Positions 25,870 to 34,764 of a stretch of DNA of 53,703 bases are shown one piece after another (the first letter of the stretch is position 1; every line of letters begins with the position of its first letter). Source of the DNA: Propionispora vibrioides (GTDB lineage Bacteria; Bacillota; Negativicutes; Propionisporales; Propionisporaceae); contig NZ_FODY01000030.1 in the NCBI RefSeq assembly GCF_900110485.1, positions 1-53,703 of the forward strand. Direction: 5' to 3'. The notes below the pieces were generated by a model. That model saw only the letters and a list, made by a program, of their open reading frames with translations, did no database searches and was not told the origin of the DNA. The position numbers were made by a program, and so were the translations under genes.

Positions 25870-27295
25870 AAAAGTATAAATCGCGTGAACCTTCCGTGAT
25901 TTCCTTCAGGCGTTTTACTGTCTGACGGCGGATACTTTCCTGTGGAATGGTAGCGAGGGCGTTTTGAATCATCTTTTCACCGCTGGCCTTGGTCTGTTCA
26001 TCTGTCGCATAATCCAGTAAATACTCCTGGAAAGTCAGCAAGGCATTGGGCAAACAGACATTTTGTATTTCGCCGCTTTTGGCCAGACGCATGAAGCGGT
26101 CGCCGGTGCGTCCCTGACGGTAGCAGGCCGTACAATAGCTCGGGATAAAGTCATGTTCGCATAACATCCGGATAATTTCCTCCGGCGAGCGATTGTCGGC
26201 CGGTTCAAACTGGGCCGCGCTGGCCGGTACCGTGTCGGTATGATAAGCCTCCTGATAACCGCCGACGCCGGTACAGGAACCGGCGCTGATTTGGGATACC
26301 CCATAGTTAATTAATATATCACGGAAAGCAGAGTCCTCCCTGGTAGAAAGGATGATGCCCGTGTAAGGGACTGCCAGCCGTATTACGGCTATTATTTTTT
26401 GAAAGGCCGCGTTATCGACCAGATAGGGGAAAGTGGAAAGTGTAATGCCCGGTGCCGGGCGCAGGCGCGGCACTGAAATCGTATGGGGGCCGACTCCGTA
26501 GGTAGCTTCCAGATGAGCCGCATGCAGAAGCATGGCAGTTACTTCGTATTTATAATCATATAAACCAAACAGCACGCCGATACCGACATCGTCAATACCT
26601 GCCTGCATAGCACGGTCCATCGCCGTGGTGTGCCAATTATAGTCAGTTTTTGGTCCACTGGCATGAAGCTTGGCGTACATTGGACGGTTGTAGGTTTCCT
26701 GAAAAAGAATATAGGTTCCGATGCCGGCGCTCTTGAGTTTTTTATATTCGTCAATAGTTGTTGCCGCAATGTTCACATTGGCCCGGCGAATCGCACCATT
26801 GCCGGACTTAACGCTATAAATGGCCTGTAATGCTTCAACCACATAATCAATCGAACAGTTGAGCGGATCTTCACCGGCTTCTACCGCCAGCCGTTTGTGT
26901 CCCATAGATTCTAAGATTTCCACTTCCCGTCTGATCTCGTCCATTGTCAACCGGCGGCGATGCTGGTGATTTGCCTGGCGATAGCCGCAGTAGGTACAGT
27001 TGTTTACACAGTAGTTGGCAATGTATAGAGGGGCAAACAGAACAATCCGTTTTCCGTAAATGGCTTCTTTAATGGTCGAGGCAGCTGCAAATAATTCTTC
27101 CAGCAGGTCGGAATCATTTACTTCGAGAAGAGTTGCGGCATCGGCAGCTGATAAGCCCTGATAACCGAGCGCCTTGGTTAAAATCTGTTTTACGATGCCA
27201 GGATCTTGCGCTTTTACTTTAGCATCAGCTAAAAGCCGGGAAATCAGTGAGTCGTCAATAAAGGCATCGCTTGTCCGTTCTTTTTCATCAATCAT
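25868..27295 (-). CDS. hydG: [FeFe]-hydrogenase maturase HydG
   Basis: This radical SAM tyrosine lyase makes the CO and CN ligands and the iron synthon of the hydrogenase H-cluster. The 475-aa protein has the SAM-cluster motif CVNNCTYCGY near residue 90 (C-x3-C-x2-C). The C-terminal second-cluster motif CTACYRQGRTGDRFM is near 385. The start at 27295 overlaps the TM1266-type gene by 8 bp and follows AAGGGAGAG. HydE and HydF are not in the window. HydG consumes tyrosine and lies opposite the tyrosine-regulated operon, which may be coincidence. Confidence 0.96.
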   Translation of the reverse strand: MIDEKERTSDAFIDDSLISRLLADAKVKAQDPGIVKQILTKALGYQGLSAADAATLLEVNDSDLLEELFAAASTIKEAIYGKRIVLFAPLYIANYCVNNCTYCGYRQANHQHRRRLTMDEIRREVEILESMGHKRLAVEAGEDPLNCSIDYVVEALQAIYSVKSGNGAIRRANVNIAATTIDEYKKLKSAGIGTYILFQETYNRPMYAKLHASGPKTDYNWHTTAMDRAMQAGIDDVGIGVLFGLYDYKYEVTAMLLHAAHLEATYGVGPHTISVPRLRPAPGITLSTFPYLVDNAAFQKIIAVIRLAVPYTGIILSTREDSAFRDILINYGVSQISAGSCTGVGGYQEAYHTDTVPASAAQFEPADNRSPEEIIRMLCEHDFIPSYCTACYRQGRTGDRFMRLAKSGEIQNVCLPNALLTFQEYLLDYATDEQTKASGEKMIQNALATIPQESIRRQTVKRLKEITEGSRDLYF

Positions 27296-27566
27296 GCAGG
27301 TTCTCTCCCTTTTCAATAGTTTTTGCAGTAAGGGCGGATTTTACTGTTACGCCGGGAAGATTGCCAAGTTTTCCTGTCAGAGCGCCGACTTCGTCAGTAT
27401 TTCCTTCGATGATAAGTGCGATGACCCCCACATTTTCCTTATGATTAGGGATGCCCATGCGGCCGGTAATCAGATGGCCGTATTGTGAAAGAATCGTATT
27501 AACCCGGTGGGCTGCACTTTTAGGGTCTTCAATAATGATGCCGATAACACCAATCCGTTTGGACAT
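27288..27566 (-). CDS. TM1266-type putative hydrogenase-system regulator
   Basis: This 92-aa ACT-like/NikR C-terminal-like protein has RIGVIGIIIEDPKSAAHRVNTILSQYGHLITGRMGIP and VIALIIEGNTDEVGALTGKLGNLPGV (in parts), matching the small family named as an iron-only hydrogenase system regulator after Thermotoga TM1266. It has no DNA-binding domain. It precedes hydG and overlaps it by 8 bp. AGGAGGCAACCAGT precedes the ATG at 27566. A longer frame to 27767 only reads through the leader RNA. Confidence 0.88.
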   Translation of the reverse strand: MSKRIGVIGIIIEDPKSAAHRVNTILSQYGHLITGRMGIPNHKENVGVIALIIEGNTDEVGALTGKLGNLPGVTVKSALTAKTIEKGENLHD

Positions 27567-27636
27567 ACTGGTTGCCTCCTTAAATATAGAAGAAAAATGA
27601 TCGCCTTGCGGAGAGTAGTTGTTTCGGAATGATGAT

Positions 27637-27667
27637 AAAAAAGGCCTTCTTACACAGTAAGAAGGCC
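27637..27667 (-). terminator. Attenuator terminator of the hydG leader
   Basis: On the minus strand, GGCCTTCTTA pairs with TAAGAAGGCC (27643-27652 with 27658-27667), followed by TTTTTT. It lies 70 nt upstream of the TM1266-type gene and downstream of a folded leader, so it probably acts as an attenuator. Confidence 0.85.
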
Positions 27668-27785
27668 GGCCCTTAGAAGATGGCAGGTACATGGTCTTCC
27701 TATGCGCAGGCATATAGCCCTTGCTTGCAGAAAAATAGGTTTGTCCTTCAAAGCGCGCACTAGGCACCCTTCGTCAGATATCTTT
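27668..27785 (-). promoter_or_regulatory. Candidate riboswitch-like leader of the hydG operon
   Basis: On the minus strand a leader of about 110 nt precedes the terminator. CCTAGTGCGC pairs with GCGCATAGG (one bulge), closed by GGGT/ACC-type pairs. Inside are the small hairpins TTTG-AAGGA-CAAA and AGGGC-TATAT-GCCT. A TATAAT box on the minus strand lies just upstream (about 27787-27793). The arrangement of promoter, fold, terminator and gene is that of a riboswitch or protein-binding attenuator. I could not match it to a known class. Confidence 0.5.
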
Positions 27786-27948
27786 ATTATATAACAAAAT
27801 GTCGGAAACCGATAATATAAATTTCCCGGCAGACGGAAGCGGGAGCCTATTAAAGTAGTCTTGTTTTGTAACTTTATTGCTTTCCACCGCGTAATATATA
27901 GTGGACCTGATAATGGCTAGTCTAAATCAATGATTAGGAGGAGGAAAA

Positions 27949-28392
27949 ATGGCTGACGAAGGGCGGATTAATTCAGTGGATCAAGATGACCGGCATACGA
28001 TCCATGTGCATACGTTCAATACCATAACTAATGTGGCTGACGATCATCAACATATTATGCAGGCTGTTACCGGCCCTGCCCGCGAAGCGGGAAATTCTCA
28101 CGTACATCGCGTGAGAGGACGTACATCCTTTTTTGCAGGCAAGGGCGACGGACACTGGCACTGGTTTGATGTTGTATCAGGACCGGCAATCGATATGCCT
28201 GACGATACCCACACCCATTATTTTGAAGGAGACACCAGCCGCGATTGCGGGCATTGTCATAGTTTTGCCGCAGTTGCCGGCTTAGCGCCGGACTGTGATG
28301 ATGATACTGATGACGATACCGATTGTGATGATAACCATCATAAGAGCAAGAATAAAAAGTATCGTGAGGATGGATTACCGGTAGAAGAATAA
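27949..28392 (+). CDS. ymaF: YmaF family His-rich protein
   Basis: This 147-aa protein has the YmaF pattern of repeated HxH units (HTIHVHTFNTITN, HQHIMQAVTGPA, HVHRVRGRTSFFAGKGDGHWHWF, HTHYFEG, in order). More than fifteen histidines suggest metal binding. The C-terminal 40 residues add an Asp-rich tract (DDDTDDDTDCDD) and HHKSKNKK, which look like a separate low-complexity tail. The function of YmaF is unknown. GAGGAGGAAAA precedes the ATG. Confidence 0.88.
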   Translation: MADEGRINSVDQDDRHTIHVHTFNTITNVADDHQHIMQAVTGPAREAGNSHVHRVRGRTSFFAGKGDGHWHWFDVVSGPAIDMPDDTHTHYFEGDTSRDCGHCHSFAAVAGLAPDCDDDTDDDTDCDDNHHKSKNKKYREDGLPVEE

Positions 28393-28410
28393 GCGATATA
28401 TGTATCATTT

Positions 28411-28441
28411 TGAGCTGCTACATGGAGTGGCAGCTTTTTTA
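28411..28441 (+). terminator. Terminator of ymaF
   Basis: AGCTGCTACA pairs imperfectly with AGTGGCAGCT around a short loop, followed by TTTTTT. Confidence 0.8.
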
Positions 28442-28658
28442 TTATGCTTTTTGTAACTGTGTGTTTAAAAATACCTATATTTTGTAGCAGGATATTGGAT
28501 ATAAATATGGAATATAGCAGAAAACCAAACAATAGCAGTCGGTTTTTCCGTTTCGCATTGGAAAAAACAATTGCTGCTGTCGGGTGATTTTCCGGCAAAC
28601 CGGGAAATATACCGCCATGACTGGCTGGATAAAAAATATAACAGGGTGGTTGAAGGAT

Positions 28659-30311
28659 ATGCGTAGTGATATTGTAAAAAAAGGGTCCACAAGAGCGGCT
28701 CACAGGTCGTTATTCTATGCCATGGGGTATACACCTGAAGATTTGAATAAACCACTGATTGGCGTTGTTAATGCATTTAATGAAATTATTCCGGGGCATA
28801 TTCACCTGCGTTCTATCGCGGAAGCCGTAAAACTGGGCGTAGCGGCCGCAGGCGGGACTCCATTGGAGTTTCCGGCTATTGGTATTTGCGATGGGATTGC
28901 GATGGGACATCAGGGGATGAAATATCCTTTGGCCAGCAGAGAACTGGTTGCTGATTCCATTGAGGCTGTTGCGATGGGACACGCCTTCGACGGCCTGGTA
29001 CTTATTCCGAACTGTGATAAAATCGTTCCGGGTATGCTTATGGCTGCAGCACGGATTAATATTCCCTGTGTGGTAGTCAGCGGCGGTCCTATGATGGCCG
29101 GACGCTATCAAGGAAAAGATGTCAGCGTAACGCAAATGTTTGAAGCTGCCGGACTGTATGAGGCGGGAAAGATCAGTGCGGAGGAAATGGATGATATGGA
29201 AAAGTCCGCCTGTCCTGGCTGTGGCTCCTGTGCCGGCTTGTTTACGGCAAACACGATGAACTGTTTGACAGAAGTGCTGGGAATGGGACTGCCGGGCAAT
29301 GGAACCATACCTGCCGCTCATTTCGGAGCGCGCAAGATGCTGGCTAAAAAGGCCGGGCAGGTCATCTTGGATTTGGTTAAGCGGGACGTGAAGCCCCGTG
29401 ATATTCTTACCCAAAAGGCTTTTGAAAACGCTATTGCCGTGGATATGGGAATTGGCGGTTCCTCCAATACGGTGCTCCATTTAACAGCCATTGCTCATGA
29501 AGCGGAAGTGGAACTGCCGTTGGATTTATTTAATGAGATTAGCTTGAAAACGCCTTATATTACCAAGCTAAGTCCGGCCGGTATACACCATTTGCAGGAT
29601 TTAAACGAAGCAGGGGGGATTCCGGCGGTTATACGGGAACTGTCCAAAACAGGAATCATTCATGCCGATGCATTGACGGTAGATGGAACGATCGGCACAC
29701 GGATTGAACAGGCTGTGATTAGGCGGCCTGATGTCATTAAGACTGTTGAGGAGCCATACCGCAAGCGGGGTGGCATTGCCATATTGCACGGTAATCTGGC
29801 ATTGGATGGTGCGGTGGTAAAAGAAAGTGCGGTAGCCGAAGACATGCTGATATTCAAAGGTCCGGCAAGAGTGTTTAATTCTGAGGATGAAGCCATTGAG
29901 GCGATTATCGGCAAGCAGGTAAACAATGGGGAAGTGGTGGTGATTCGCTATGAGGGGCCGAAAGGCGGACCGGGGATGCGTGAAATGCTTAATCCCACTG
30001 CGGTTATTGCCGGTATGGGACTGCGGGTGGCATTGCTAACCGACGGTCGTTTTAGCGGCGCAACCAGAGGGGCCTGTATTGGGCACATCTCTCCCGAAGC
30101 GGCCGAGGGAGGGACGATTGCGTTGGTTAAAGAGGGCGATATAATCAGCATTGATATTCCGGCACGGAAACTGGAAGTCGTTATACCGGACGAGGAACTG
30201 GCGCGGCGCCGGGATGAATGGTCGGCACCGGAGCCTAAGGTGAAGGGCGGCTATCTGGCAAGGTATATGAGAATGGTAACTTCGGCCAGCACCGGAGCTG
30301 TTGTGAAGTAA
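28659..30311 (+). CDS. ilvD: Dihydroxy-acid dehydratase
   Basis: It dehydrates 2,3-dihydroxy acids to 2-keto acids in isoleucine, valine and pantothenate synthesis. The 550-aa protein is full length. FeS-cluster cysteines lie in NCDKIVPG near 122 and [18 protein letters not shown] near 190. [18 protein letters not shown] near 457 is the family signature. I use the ATG at 28659; the frame is open to 28584 but the added residues are atypical. No other ilv gene is adjacent. The gene ends at a terminator. Confidence 0.95.
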   Translation: MRSDIVKKGSTRAAHRSLFYAMGYTPEDLNKPLIGVVNAFNEIIPGHIHLRSIAEAVKLGVAAAGGTPLEFPAIGICDGIAMGHQGMKYPLASRELVADSIEAVAMGHAFDGLVLIPNCDKIVPGMLMAAARINIPCVVVSGGPMMAGRYQGKDVSVTQMFEAAGLYEAGKISAEEMDDMEKSACPGCGSCAGLFTANTMNCLTEVLGMGLPGNGTIPAAHFGARKMLAKKAGQVILDLVKRDVKPRDILTQKAFENAIAVDMGIGGSSNTVLHLTAIAHEAEVELPLDLFNEISLKTPYITKLSPAGIHHLQDLNEAGGIPAVIRELSKTGIIHADALTVDGTIGTRIEQAVIRRPDVIKTVEEPYRKRGGIAILHGNLALDGAVVKESAVAEDMLIFKGPARVFNSEDEAIEAIIGKQVNNGEVVVIRYEGPKGGPGMREMLNPTAVIAGMGLRVALLTDGRFSGATRGACIGHISPEAAEGGTIALVKEGDIISIDIPARKLEVVIPDEELARRRDEWSAPEPKVKGGYLARYMRMVTSASTGAVVK

Positions 30312-30327
30312 AGGAAAAGTATGATCC

Positions 30328-30378
30328 CTCCTGACAATGCGCACAATACCTGTATTGGCGGTTGTCAGGAGTTTTTTT
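30328..30378 (+). terminator. Terminator of ilvD
   Basis: CTCCTGACAA (30328-30337) pairs with TTGTCAGGAG (30362-30371), with an inner CAATAC/GTATTG stem, followed by seven T. Confidence 0.9.
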
Positions 30379-30409
30379 ATGCAAACGCCCAAGTTGTAAA
30401 AAAACACGC

Positions 30410-30596
30410 CTAGGGCGTGTCTTCAAACTAACGGAATGGTTCATGGCGAGTGATTTTTGCGTCAGCCCGAGTTACACCCTAAAGGGCACAGGCAATTTTG
30501 TAGGAATAGCGGCCCCTATTTCAAAAAAAATTAATGAAGTATGGCACAAAAAGCACCGTCAAGGAGCGTTTCGGATAGTTTGGAGACACGCTCTAG
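30410..30596. mobile_element. MITE-like element with CTAG flanks
   Basis: A 187-bp segment is bounded by inverted ends GGGCGTGTCTTCAAACTA (left) and TAGTTTGGAGACACGCTC (right). Each is flanked by CTAG, consistent with a target duplication. The interior holds no credible gene; the frame 30362-30640 just reads through it. It shares a 24-bp internal block (AGGAATAGCGGCCCCTATTT plus CAAA) with family 1 copy B. The ends resemble those of IS5-family elements, which is a tentative link. Confidence 0.6.
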
Positions 30597-30657
30597 GAGG
30601 GTTATTCTTAAAAATAGCGAATTTAGTTGTTAAAAAATAATTACATAGAGGTTAACC

Positions 30658-31821
30658 ATGGATGATAAGATCGGTTTACTTGTAAAACAATATGCTGAGA
30701 AAGTTATTCTGCTGCGCCGCCATTTTCACAAGTATCCGGAGGTCAGCGGGAAAGAGTTCAATACGCAGAAAAAAATCATGGAAGAATTGACGGTTATTGG
30801 TCTCCAGCCGCGTAAGGCCGCCGGTACGGGAGTGGTTGTTGAAATTGAAGGAACCAGGCCGGGAAAAACCGTGGCAATACGGGCAGATATGGACGCTTTG
30901 AAAATTCAGGACGAAGGAACCGCCGAATATCATTCGGTACATGACGGTGTCTGCCATGCCTGCGGCCACGACGGCCATACCGCTATGCTGCTGGGAGTTG
31001 CCCAAATTCTGTCGGAATATAAAGAGTTCAGCGGAACCGCACGGCTTTTGTTTCAGCCCACGGAAGAAGAGCCGCCTAGCGGTGCCATGTCTTTAATTAA
31101 AGAGGGAGCTCTTGACGGCGTTGCGTCGATTATTGGCGTTCACTTATGGCAGGCCTTGGCAGTCGGAACCATCGGCAGTACTTATGGCCCGATGATGGCA
31201 TCACCCGATGAATTTATCATTACCGTTCAGGGCCGTGGCGGCCATGGGTCTATGCCGCATCAGACGGTTGATGCCTTATTAGCGGGAACACAGATTGTGT
31301 TAGCGCTCAATACGGTTGTTAGCCGGAATGTTGACCCGATGGATTCGGCCGTACTTTCCGTATGCTCTTTCCAGTCCGGGAATGTATATAATGTCATTCC
31401 CGATACGGCTACAATCAGAGGGACGATACGTACCTTTAAATTGGAGCTGCGGCAGGCTATTCTTTCCCGGATAGAACAAATTGTTCTGGGCATAGGCGCG
31501 GCAACGGGAACTACCTGTGTCTTTAAAAAAGGAACCGGCTGCCCGCCGGTAATCAACGCGCCGGAGATTGTCAAACAGGGAATGCTGGCTGGCGCCGAGA
31601 TCGTAGGAGCGGATAAGGTGCTGGAAATATCGCCGGTGATGAGCGGTGAGGACTTTTCCTGTTATCAGGAGAAAATTCCGGGCGGGTTTTTCTTTATCGG
31701 GAGCGGGAATCCGGCCAAAGGCATTATTTATCCGCAGCATCATCCCAAATTTGATATTGATGAGGCAGCCTTGTCTTATGGAACGGAATTTTTGCTCAGG
31801 ACTGCTTTGAAGCTGCTATGA
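30658..31821 (+). CDS. M20 family amidohydrolase
   Basis: This metal-dependent hydrolase of N-acyl amino acids or related amides has 387 aa. The catalytic domain has IRADMDAL near 82, CHACGHDGHTAM near 100 (metal-binding Cys/His/Asp), FQPTEEE near 135 with the catalytic Glu, and a dimerisation insert starting GRGGHGSMPHQTVD near 180. The last metal ligand lies near PQHHPKFDIDE. The subfamily covers hippurate, IAA-conjugate and N-acetyl-diaminopimelate hydrolases, so the substrate is open. It lies directly after the MITE-like element. GAGGTTAACC precedes the ATG. Confidence 0.9.
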   Translation: MDDKIGLLVKQYAEKVILLRRHFHKYPEVSGKEFNTQKKIMEELTVIGLQPRKAAGTGVVVEIEGTRPGKTVAIRADMDALKIQDEGTAEYHSVHDGVCHACGHDGHTAMLLGVAQILSEYKEFSGTARLLFQPTEEEPPSGAMSLIKEGALDGVASIIGVHLWQALAVGTIGSTYGPMMASPDEFIITVQGRGGHGSMPHQTVDALLAGTQIVLALNTVVSRNVDPMDSAVLSVCSFQSGNVYNVIPDTATIRGTIRTFKLELRQAILSRIEQIVLGIGAATGTTCVFKKGTGCPPVINAPEIVKQGMLAGAEIVGADKVLEISPVMSGEDFSCYQEKIPGGFFFIGSGNPAKGIIYPQHHPKFDIDEAALSYGTEFLLRTALKLL

Positions 31822-31920
31822 AACAGCATGACGGGCTTTAAAACATTTTTTGCAGGAATGTTTGTTTAATGTTACAATCATACTCGGTATAGGTTTCGTC
31901 AGAATGGTAGGTGATAGAAT

Positions 31921-32379
31921 ATGCATATCGTTTTAGTAGAACCGGAAATTCCCGGCAATACGGGAAATGTTGCCCGGTTATGCGCAGCAACAAACAGTGA
32001 GCTTCATTTAGTAAAACCGCTTGGTTTTTCCATAGAAGACCGTTACTTGAAGCGTGCCGGTCTGGACTATTGGCACTTGGTCAAAGTACATATTCATGAG
32101 TCTTTTGCCGAGGTGGCAGCCACCTATGCAGGACATAATTTTTATTTCAATACAACAAAGGCGTCGAAGCACTATACGGAAATGACATATCAGACTGATG
32201 ATTTCTTAGTATTTGGCAAAGAAACCGCCGGCCTGCCGGAAGCTTTGCTGGCGGCGAATCATGAAAATTGCATCCGGATTCCTATGTTGAATGAGGCTCG
32301 CTCTTTAAACTTATCCAATGCGGTGGCTATTGTGGTATACGAGGGTTTGCGGCAGCAAAATTTTATCAATTTAAGGTGA
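31921..32379 (+). CDS. trmL: tRNA (cytidine/uridine-34-2'-O)-methyltransferase
   Basis: This SPOUT methyltransferase modifies the wobble base ribose of tRNA-Leu. The 152-aa protein has the TrmL start (HIVLVEPEIPGNTGNVARLCAAT), the LKRAGLDYW motif near 42, FGKETAGLPEALL near 100, and the trefoil-knot SAM loop IPMLNEARSLNLSNAVAIVVYE near 120. Length is typical. The stop lies 4 bp before the endonuclease IV-like gene, indicating cotranscription. Confidence 0.95.
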   Translation: MHIVLVEPEIPGNTGNVARLCAATNSELHLVKPLGFSIEDRYLKRAGLDYWHLVKVHIHESFAEVAATYAGHNFYFNTTKASKHYTEMTYQTDDFLVFGKETAGLPEALLAANHENCIRIPMLNEARSLNLSNAVAIVVYEGLRQQNFINLR

Positions 32380-32383
32380 TTGA

Positions 32384-33250
32384 ATGTCTTACGCATTATT
32401 TGGCTCGGCTGGCAATCCGGACGCATTCTATCAATCCGGGCATAAAGCCTCGGTGGAAATGCCGGCCTGGCTGGCAAAACACGGGCTCACGGCCTACGAA
32501 TATCAATGCAGCCGTGGTGCTCGCGTAAAGGAAGCAACGGCCTGCGCCATAGGCCAAACAGCCATGGCCCACGGCATACGGCTTAGTATACATGCCCCGT
32601 ATTATATCAGTCTGGCCACTAATGATGCCCAAATTTCAGCCAATACGGTGCAGCATTTTATCCGCTCTTTACGGGTAGCGCATTGGCTGGGGGCAGACCG
32701 GATTGTTTTTCATATGGGCGGCTGTGGTAAGGAGCCGCGGGAGACGGCGCTGGAAAAGGCGAAAGCCTCATTTGCTGCGGTGTTGAATGAGATAGAAAAG
32801 GAAGGGTTGGGCGGCATATATTTGGCCCCGGAAACCATGGGCAAACAGAACCAACTAGGGAATCTGGAGGAGGTGCTGGCCCTTTGCCGGATGTCGCCCT
32901 GGGTTATTCCGGCCGTTGATTTCGGACATCTTCATGCCGTCAGTACCGGTGGGTATACCCGCAAGGAAGAATATGCGGCGGTTTTTGACCGGATTGGCGA
33001 AGAATTAGGTGCTGAAATTGCTAAGCATCTGCATATTCATTTTAGCAAGATTGAATTTACCAAAGCGGGAGAAAAAAGGCACTGGACGTTTGCCGATCCT
33101 TTCGGACCACCGCATGAGCCGCTATTGGAGCTATGCGCCGAGCTGGGTTATACACCGCGGATTATTTGTGAATCAGCCGGCACACAGGCCGCTGATGCCA
33201 GGCAAATGCAGGAAATGTATTTCCGGTTGTTGGGCATAGGGAACCGCTGA
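32384..33250 (+). CDS. Endonuclease IV-like TIM-barrel protein
   Basis: This 288-aa TIM-barrel protein is of the AP endonuclease IV/xylose-isomerase-like superfamily. Metal-ligand segments visible are SIHAPYYI near 70, FHMGG near 110, LAPETMG near 146, VDFGHLHA near 180 and LHIHFSK near 215. These match the Nfo zinc sites in order, so a role in cutting at abasic sites is plausible and complements nth. It is more divergent than classical Nfo. GGTGATTGA precedes the ATG. Its stop codon lies inside the left end of palindromic copy B. Confidence 0.82.
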   Translation: MSYALFGSAGNPDAFYQSGHKASVEMPAWLAKHGLTAYEYQCSRGARVKEATACAIGQTAMAHGIRLSIHAPYYISLATNDAQISANTVQHFIRSLRVAHWLGADRIVFHMGGCGKEPRETALEKAKASFAAVLNEIEKEGLGGIYLAPETMGKQNQLGNLEEVLALCRMSPWVIPAVDFGHLHAVSTGGYTRKEEYAAVFDRIGEELGAEIAKHLHIHFSKIEFTKAGEKRHWTFADPFGPPHEPLLELCAELGYTPRIICESAGTQAADARQMQEMYFRLLGIGNR

Positions 33251-33402
33251 TTTAATGAACCTGCCAGCCTGGCGAGAGATTTTTTCGGCTGGCAAGGAAG
33301 TAAAACCGCAGGAATAGCGGCCCCTATTTCAAAGTTTTACTGACGCAGTCAGACGGAAAAAGATCCGCCAGGATGCGCGGTGTGAATAATTCAGTGGTTC
33401 CC
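33239..33402. repeat. Palindromic element family 1, copy B (inverted)
   Basis: This 164-bp copy is in the opposite orientation to A and C. Its ends are GGGAACCGCTGATTTAATGA and TTCAGTGGTTCCC. Internal blocks AGCCTGGCGAGAGATTTTTTC, GGAATAGCGGCCCC and AGATCCGCCAGGATG mirror those of A and C. It overlaps the last three codons and stop of the endonuclease IV-like gene. Confidence 0.8.
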
Positions 33403-33493
33403 TAAATAAAGAAGTGTCATCCCAGCGTTAAGAACTGCATGGAGTACTGTAAATAAGCATATCCTAATTGATGAGGATAAGATGGAGGATATA

Positions 33494-33844
33494 ATGAGTA
33501 CATATGATAAAGCTCATGATTTGGCCAATGCCTTGAAGCATTCAACGGAATACCGTGAGTTTATGACGGTTAAACAAGCCATAGATACGGATGAACAGGC
33601 AAAGAAGATGATCAAGGAATTCATCGCCAAGCAGATGGAACTGGAGTTTGAAATTATGTCGGGAAAACCGGAAGACAAAAATAAAACGGCTCAGTTGCAT
33701 AAAATGTATGAAGTCCTGGCACTGAATACCAAGGCGCGTGACTTTTTACAAGCCTATATGCGGTTTCAGCGCATGATGGGAGATGTTTATAAAATTATCG
33801 GTGATGCAACTGCTGAAGGGCTGGATTTTATTGAAAAAAGATAA
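33494..33844 (+). CDS. YlbF family regulator
   Basis: This 116-aa all-helical protein is of the YlbF/YmcA (DUF964) family. Segments STYDKAHDLANALKHSTEYREF and FQRMMGDVYKIIGDATAEGLDF are typical. In Bacillus, family members form a complex that promotes mRNA processing by RNase Y and affect sporulation and competence. That role is only inferred here. TGGAGGATATA precedes the ATG. It overlaps the murB start by 14 bp. Confidence 0.88.
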   Translation: MSTYDKAHDLANALKHSTEYREFMTVKQAIDTDEQAKKMIKEFIAKQMELEFEIMSGKPEDKNKTAQLHKMYEVLALNTKARDFLQAYMRFQRMMGDVYKIIGDATAEGLDFIEKR

Positions 33845-34754
33845 CTGTAATGAGTTTTTAACAAATTTAAAAGAGGTTGTAAAAGAGGAACATTTGCTGT
33901 TGCAGGAGCCGATGGCCAATCATACGACTTTTCGTATTGGTGGACCGGCGGATTATCTTTTTCTGCCCGGCTCAGAGCAGGAAATTATGGCCGTGTTAAA
34001 GCTGACACAGCAATTTTCAGTACCGGTTACGGTGATTGGCAATGGTTCCAATATGTTGGTGCGGGACAAGGGGATCAGAGGCTTGGTGCTGAAGCTGGGC
34101 GAAAATATGAGCTATGCAAGAAGGCAAGGGAGCTGTATTGTTGCCGGTGCCGGTACTATCTTGGGTGATGTGTCCCGTTATGCGGAGAATCAGCACCTGG
34201 CAGGGATGGAATTTGCGGTGGGAATCCCAGGCAGTATTGGCGGAGCTGTGTTTATGAATGCCGGAGCGTATGAAGGTGAAATGAGCCAAATTGTGGCGGC
34301 TGTGTCCGCCGTCTGTCCGGATGGGACCGCTAAGCGCTTCACCCGTGATATGCTTGATTTTGGATACCGGCATAGTATTTTTCAGGATAATCATTGCATC
34401 ATTTATGAAGTGGAAGTGCAACTTTTACTTGGACAGCAGCGAAACATCAATCAAAGAATGTGTGATTTTACGCAGCGCCGTGAAAGCAAGCAGCCGATAG
34501 AATTGCCTAGTGCCGGCAGTACTTTTAAACGGCCGCCGGGATATTTTGCCGGTACCTTGATTGAACAGGCGGGATTAAAAGGGCTGCGGGTGGGCGGGGC
34601 TCAGGTTTCCGAAAAACATGCCGGTTTTATCATTAATGCCGGTGGTGCAACGGCCCGGGATGTCCTGGCCTTGATCGAAGAAGTACAGCAGCGGGTATAC
34701 GAATACGCGGGAGTTATGCTTCATCCGGAAGTACGGATTATTGGGGAAGAGTGA
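33831..34754 (+). CDS. murB: UDP-N-acetylmuramate dehydrogenase
   Basis: This FAD enzyme makes UDP-N-acetylmuramate for peptidoglycan. The 307-aa protein is the type II MurB: TTFRIGGPADYLFLP near 31, GNGSNMLVRDKGIRGLVLKL near 70, GIPGSIGGAVFMNAGAYEGEM near 130, and PSAGSTFKRP near 225 with the catalytic Ser. The TTG at 33831 (LKKDNCNEF), preceded by GAAGGG, is the best start. It lies within the last codons of ylbF. An upstream ATG at 33783 would give a longer, unlikely extension. Confidence 0.94.
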   Translation: MKKDNCNEFLTNLKEVVKEEHLLLQEPMANHTTFRIGGPADYLFLPGSEQEIMAVLKLTQQFSVPVTVIGNGSNMLVRDKGIRGLVLKLGENMSYARRQGSCIVAGAGTILGDVSRYAENQHLAGMEFAVGIPGSIGGAVFMNAGAYEGEMSQIVAAVSAVCPDGTAKRFTRDMLDFGYRHSIFQDNHCIIYEVEVQLLLGQQRNINQRMCDFTQRRESKQPIELPSAGSTFKRPPGYFAGTLIEQAGLKGLRVGGAQVSEKHAGFIINAGGATARDVLALIEEVQQRVYEYAGVMLHPEVRIIGEE

Positions 34755-34764
34755 AATGATGAAC

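Noticed and set aside
27567-27767. N-terminal extension of the TM1266-type protein
   Set aside because: It would translate the leader terminator; the ATG at 27566 has a strong AGGAGG site and gives the normal family length.
28393-28658. T-box or leucine/valine attenuator before ilvD
   Set aside because: No T-box sequence (GGTGGTACCGCG type) or leader peptide with branched-chain codons was visible; only the ymaF terminator is there.
30362-30640. 92-codon plus-strand frame
   Set aside because: It reads from the ilvD terminator through the MITE-like element and has no start signal.
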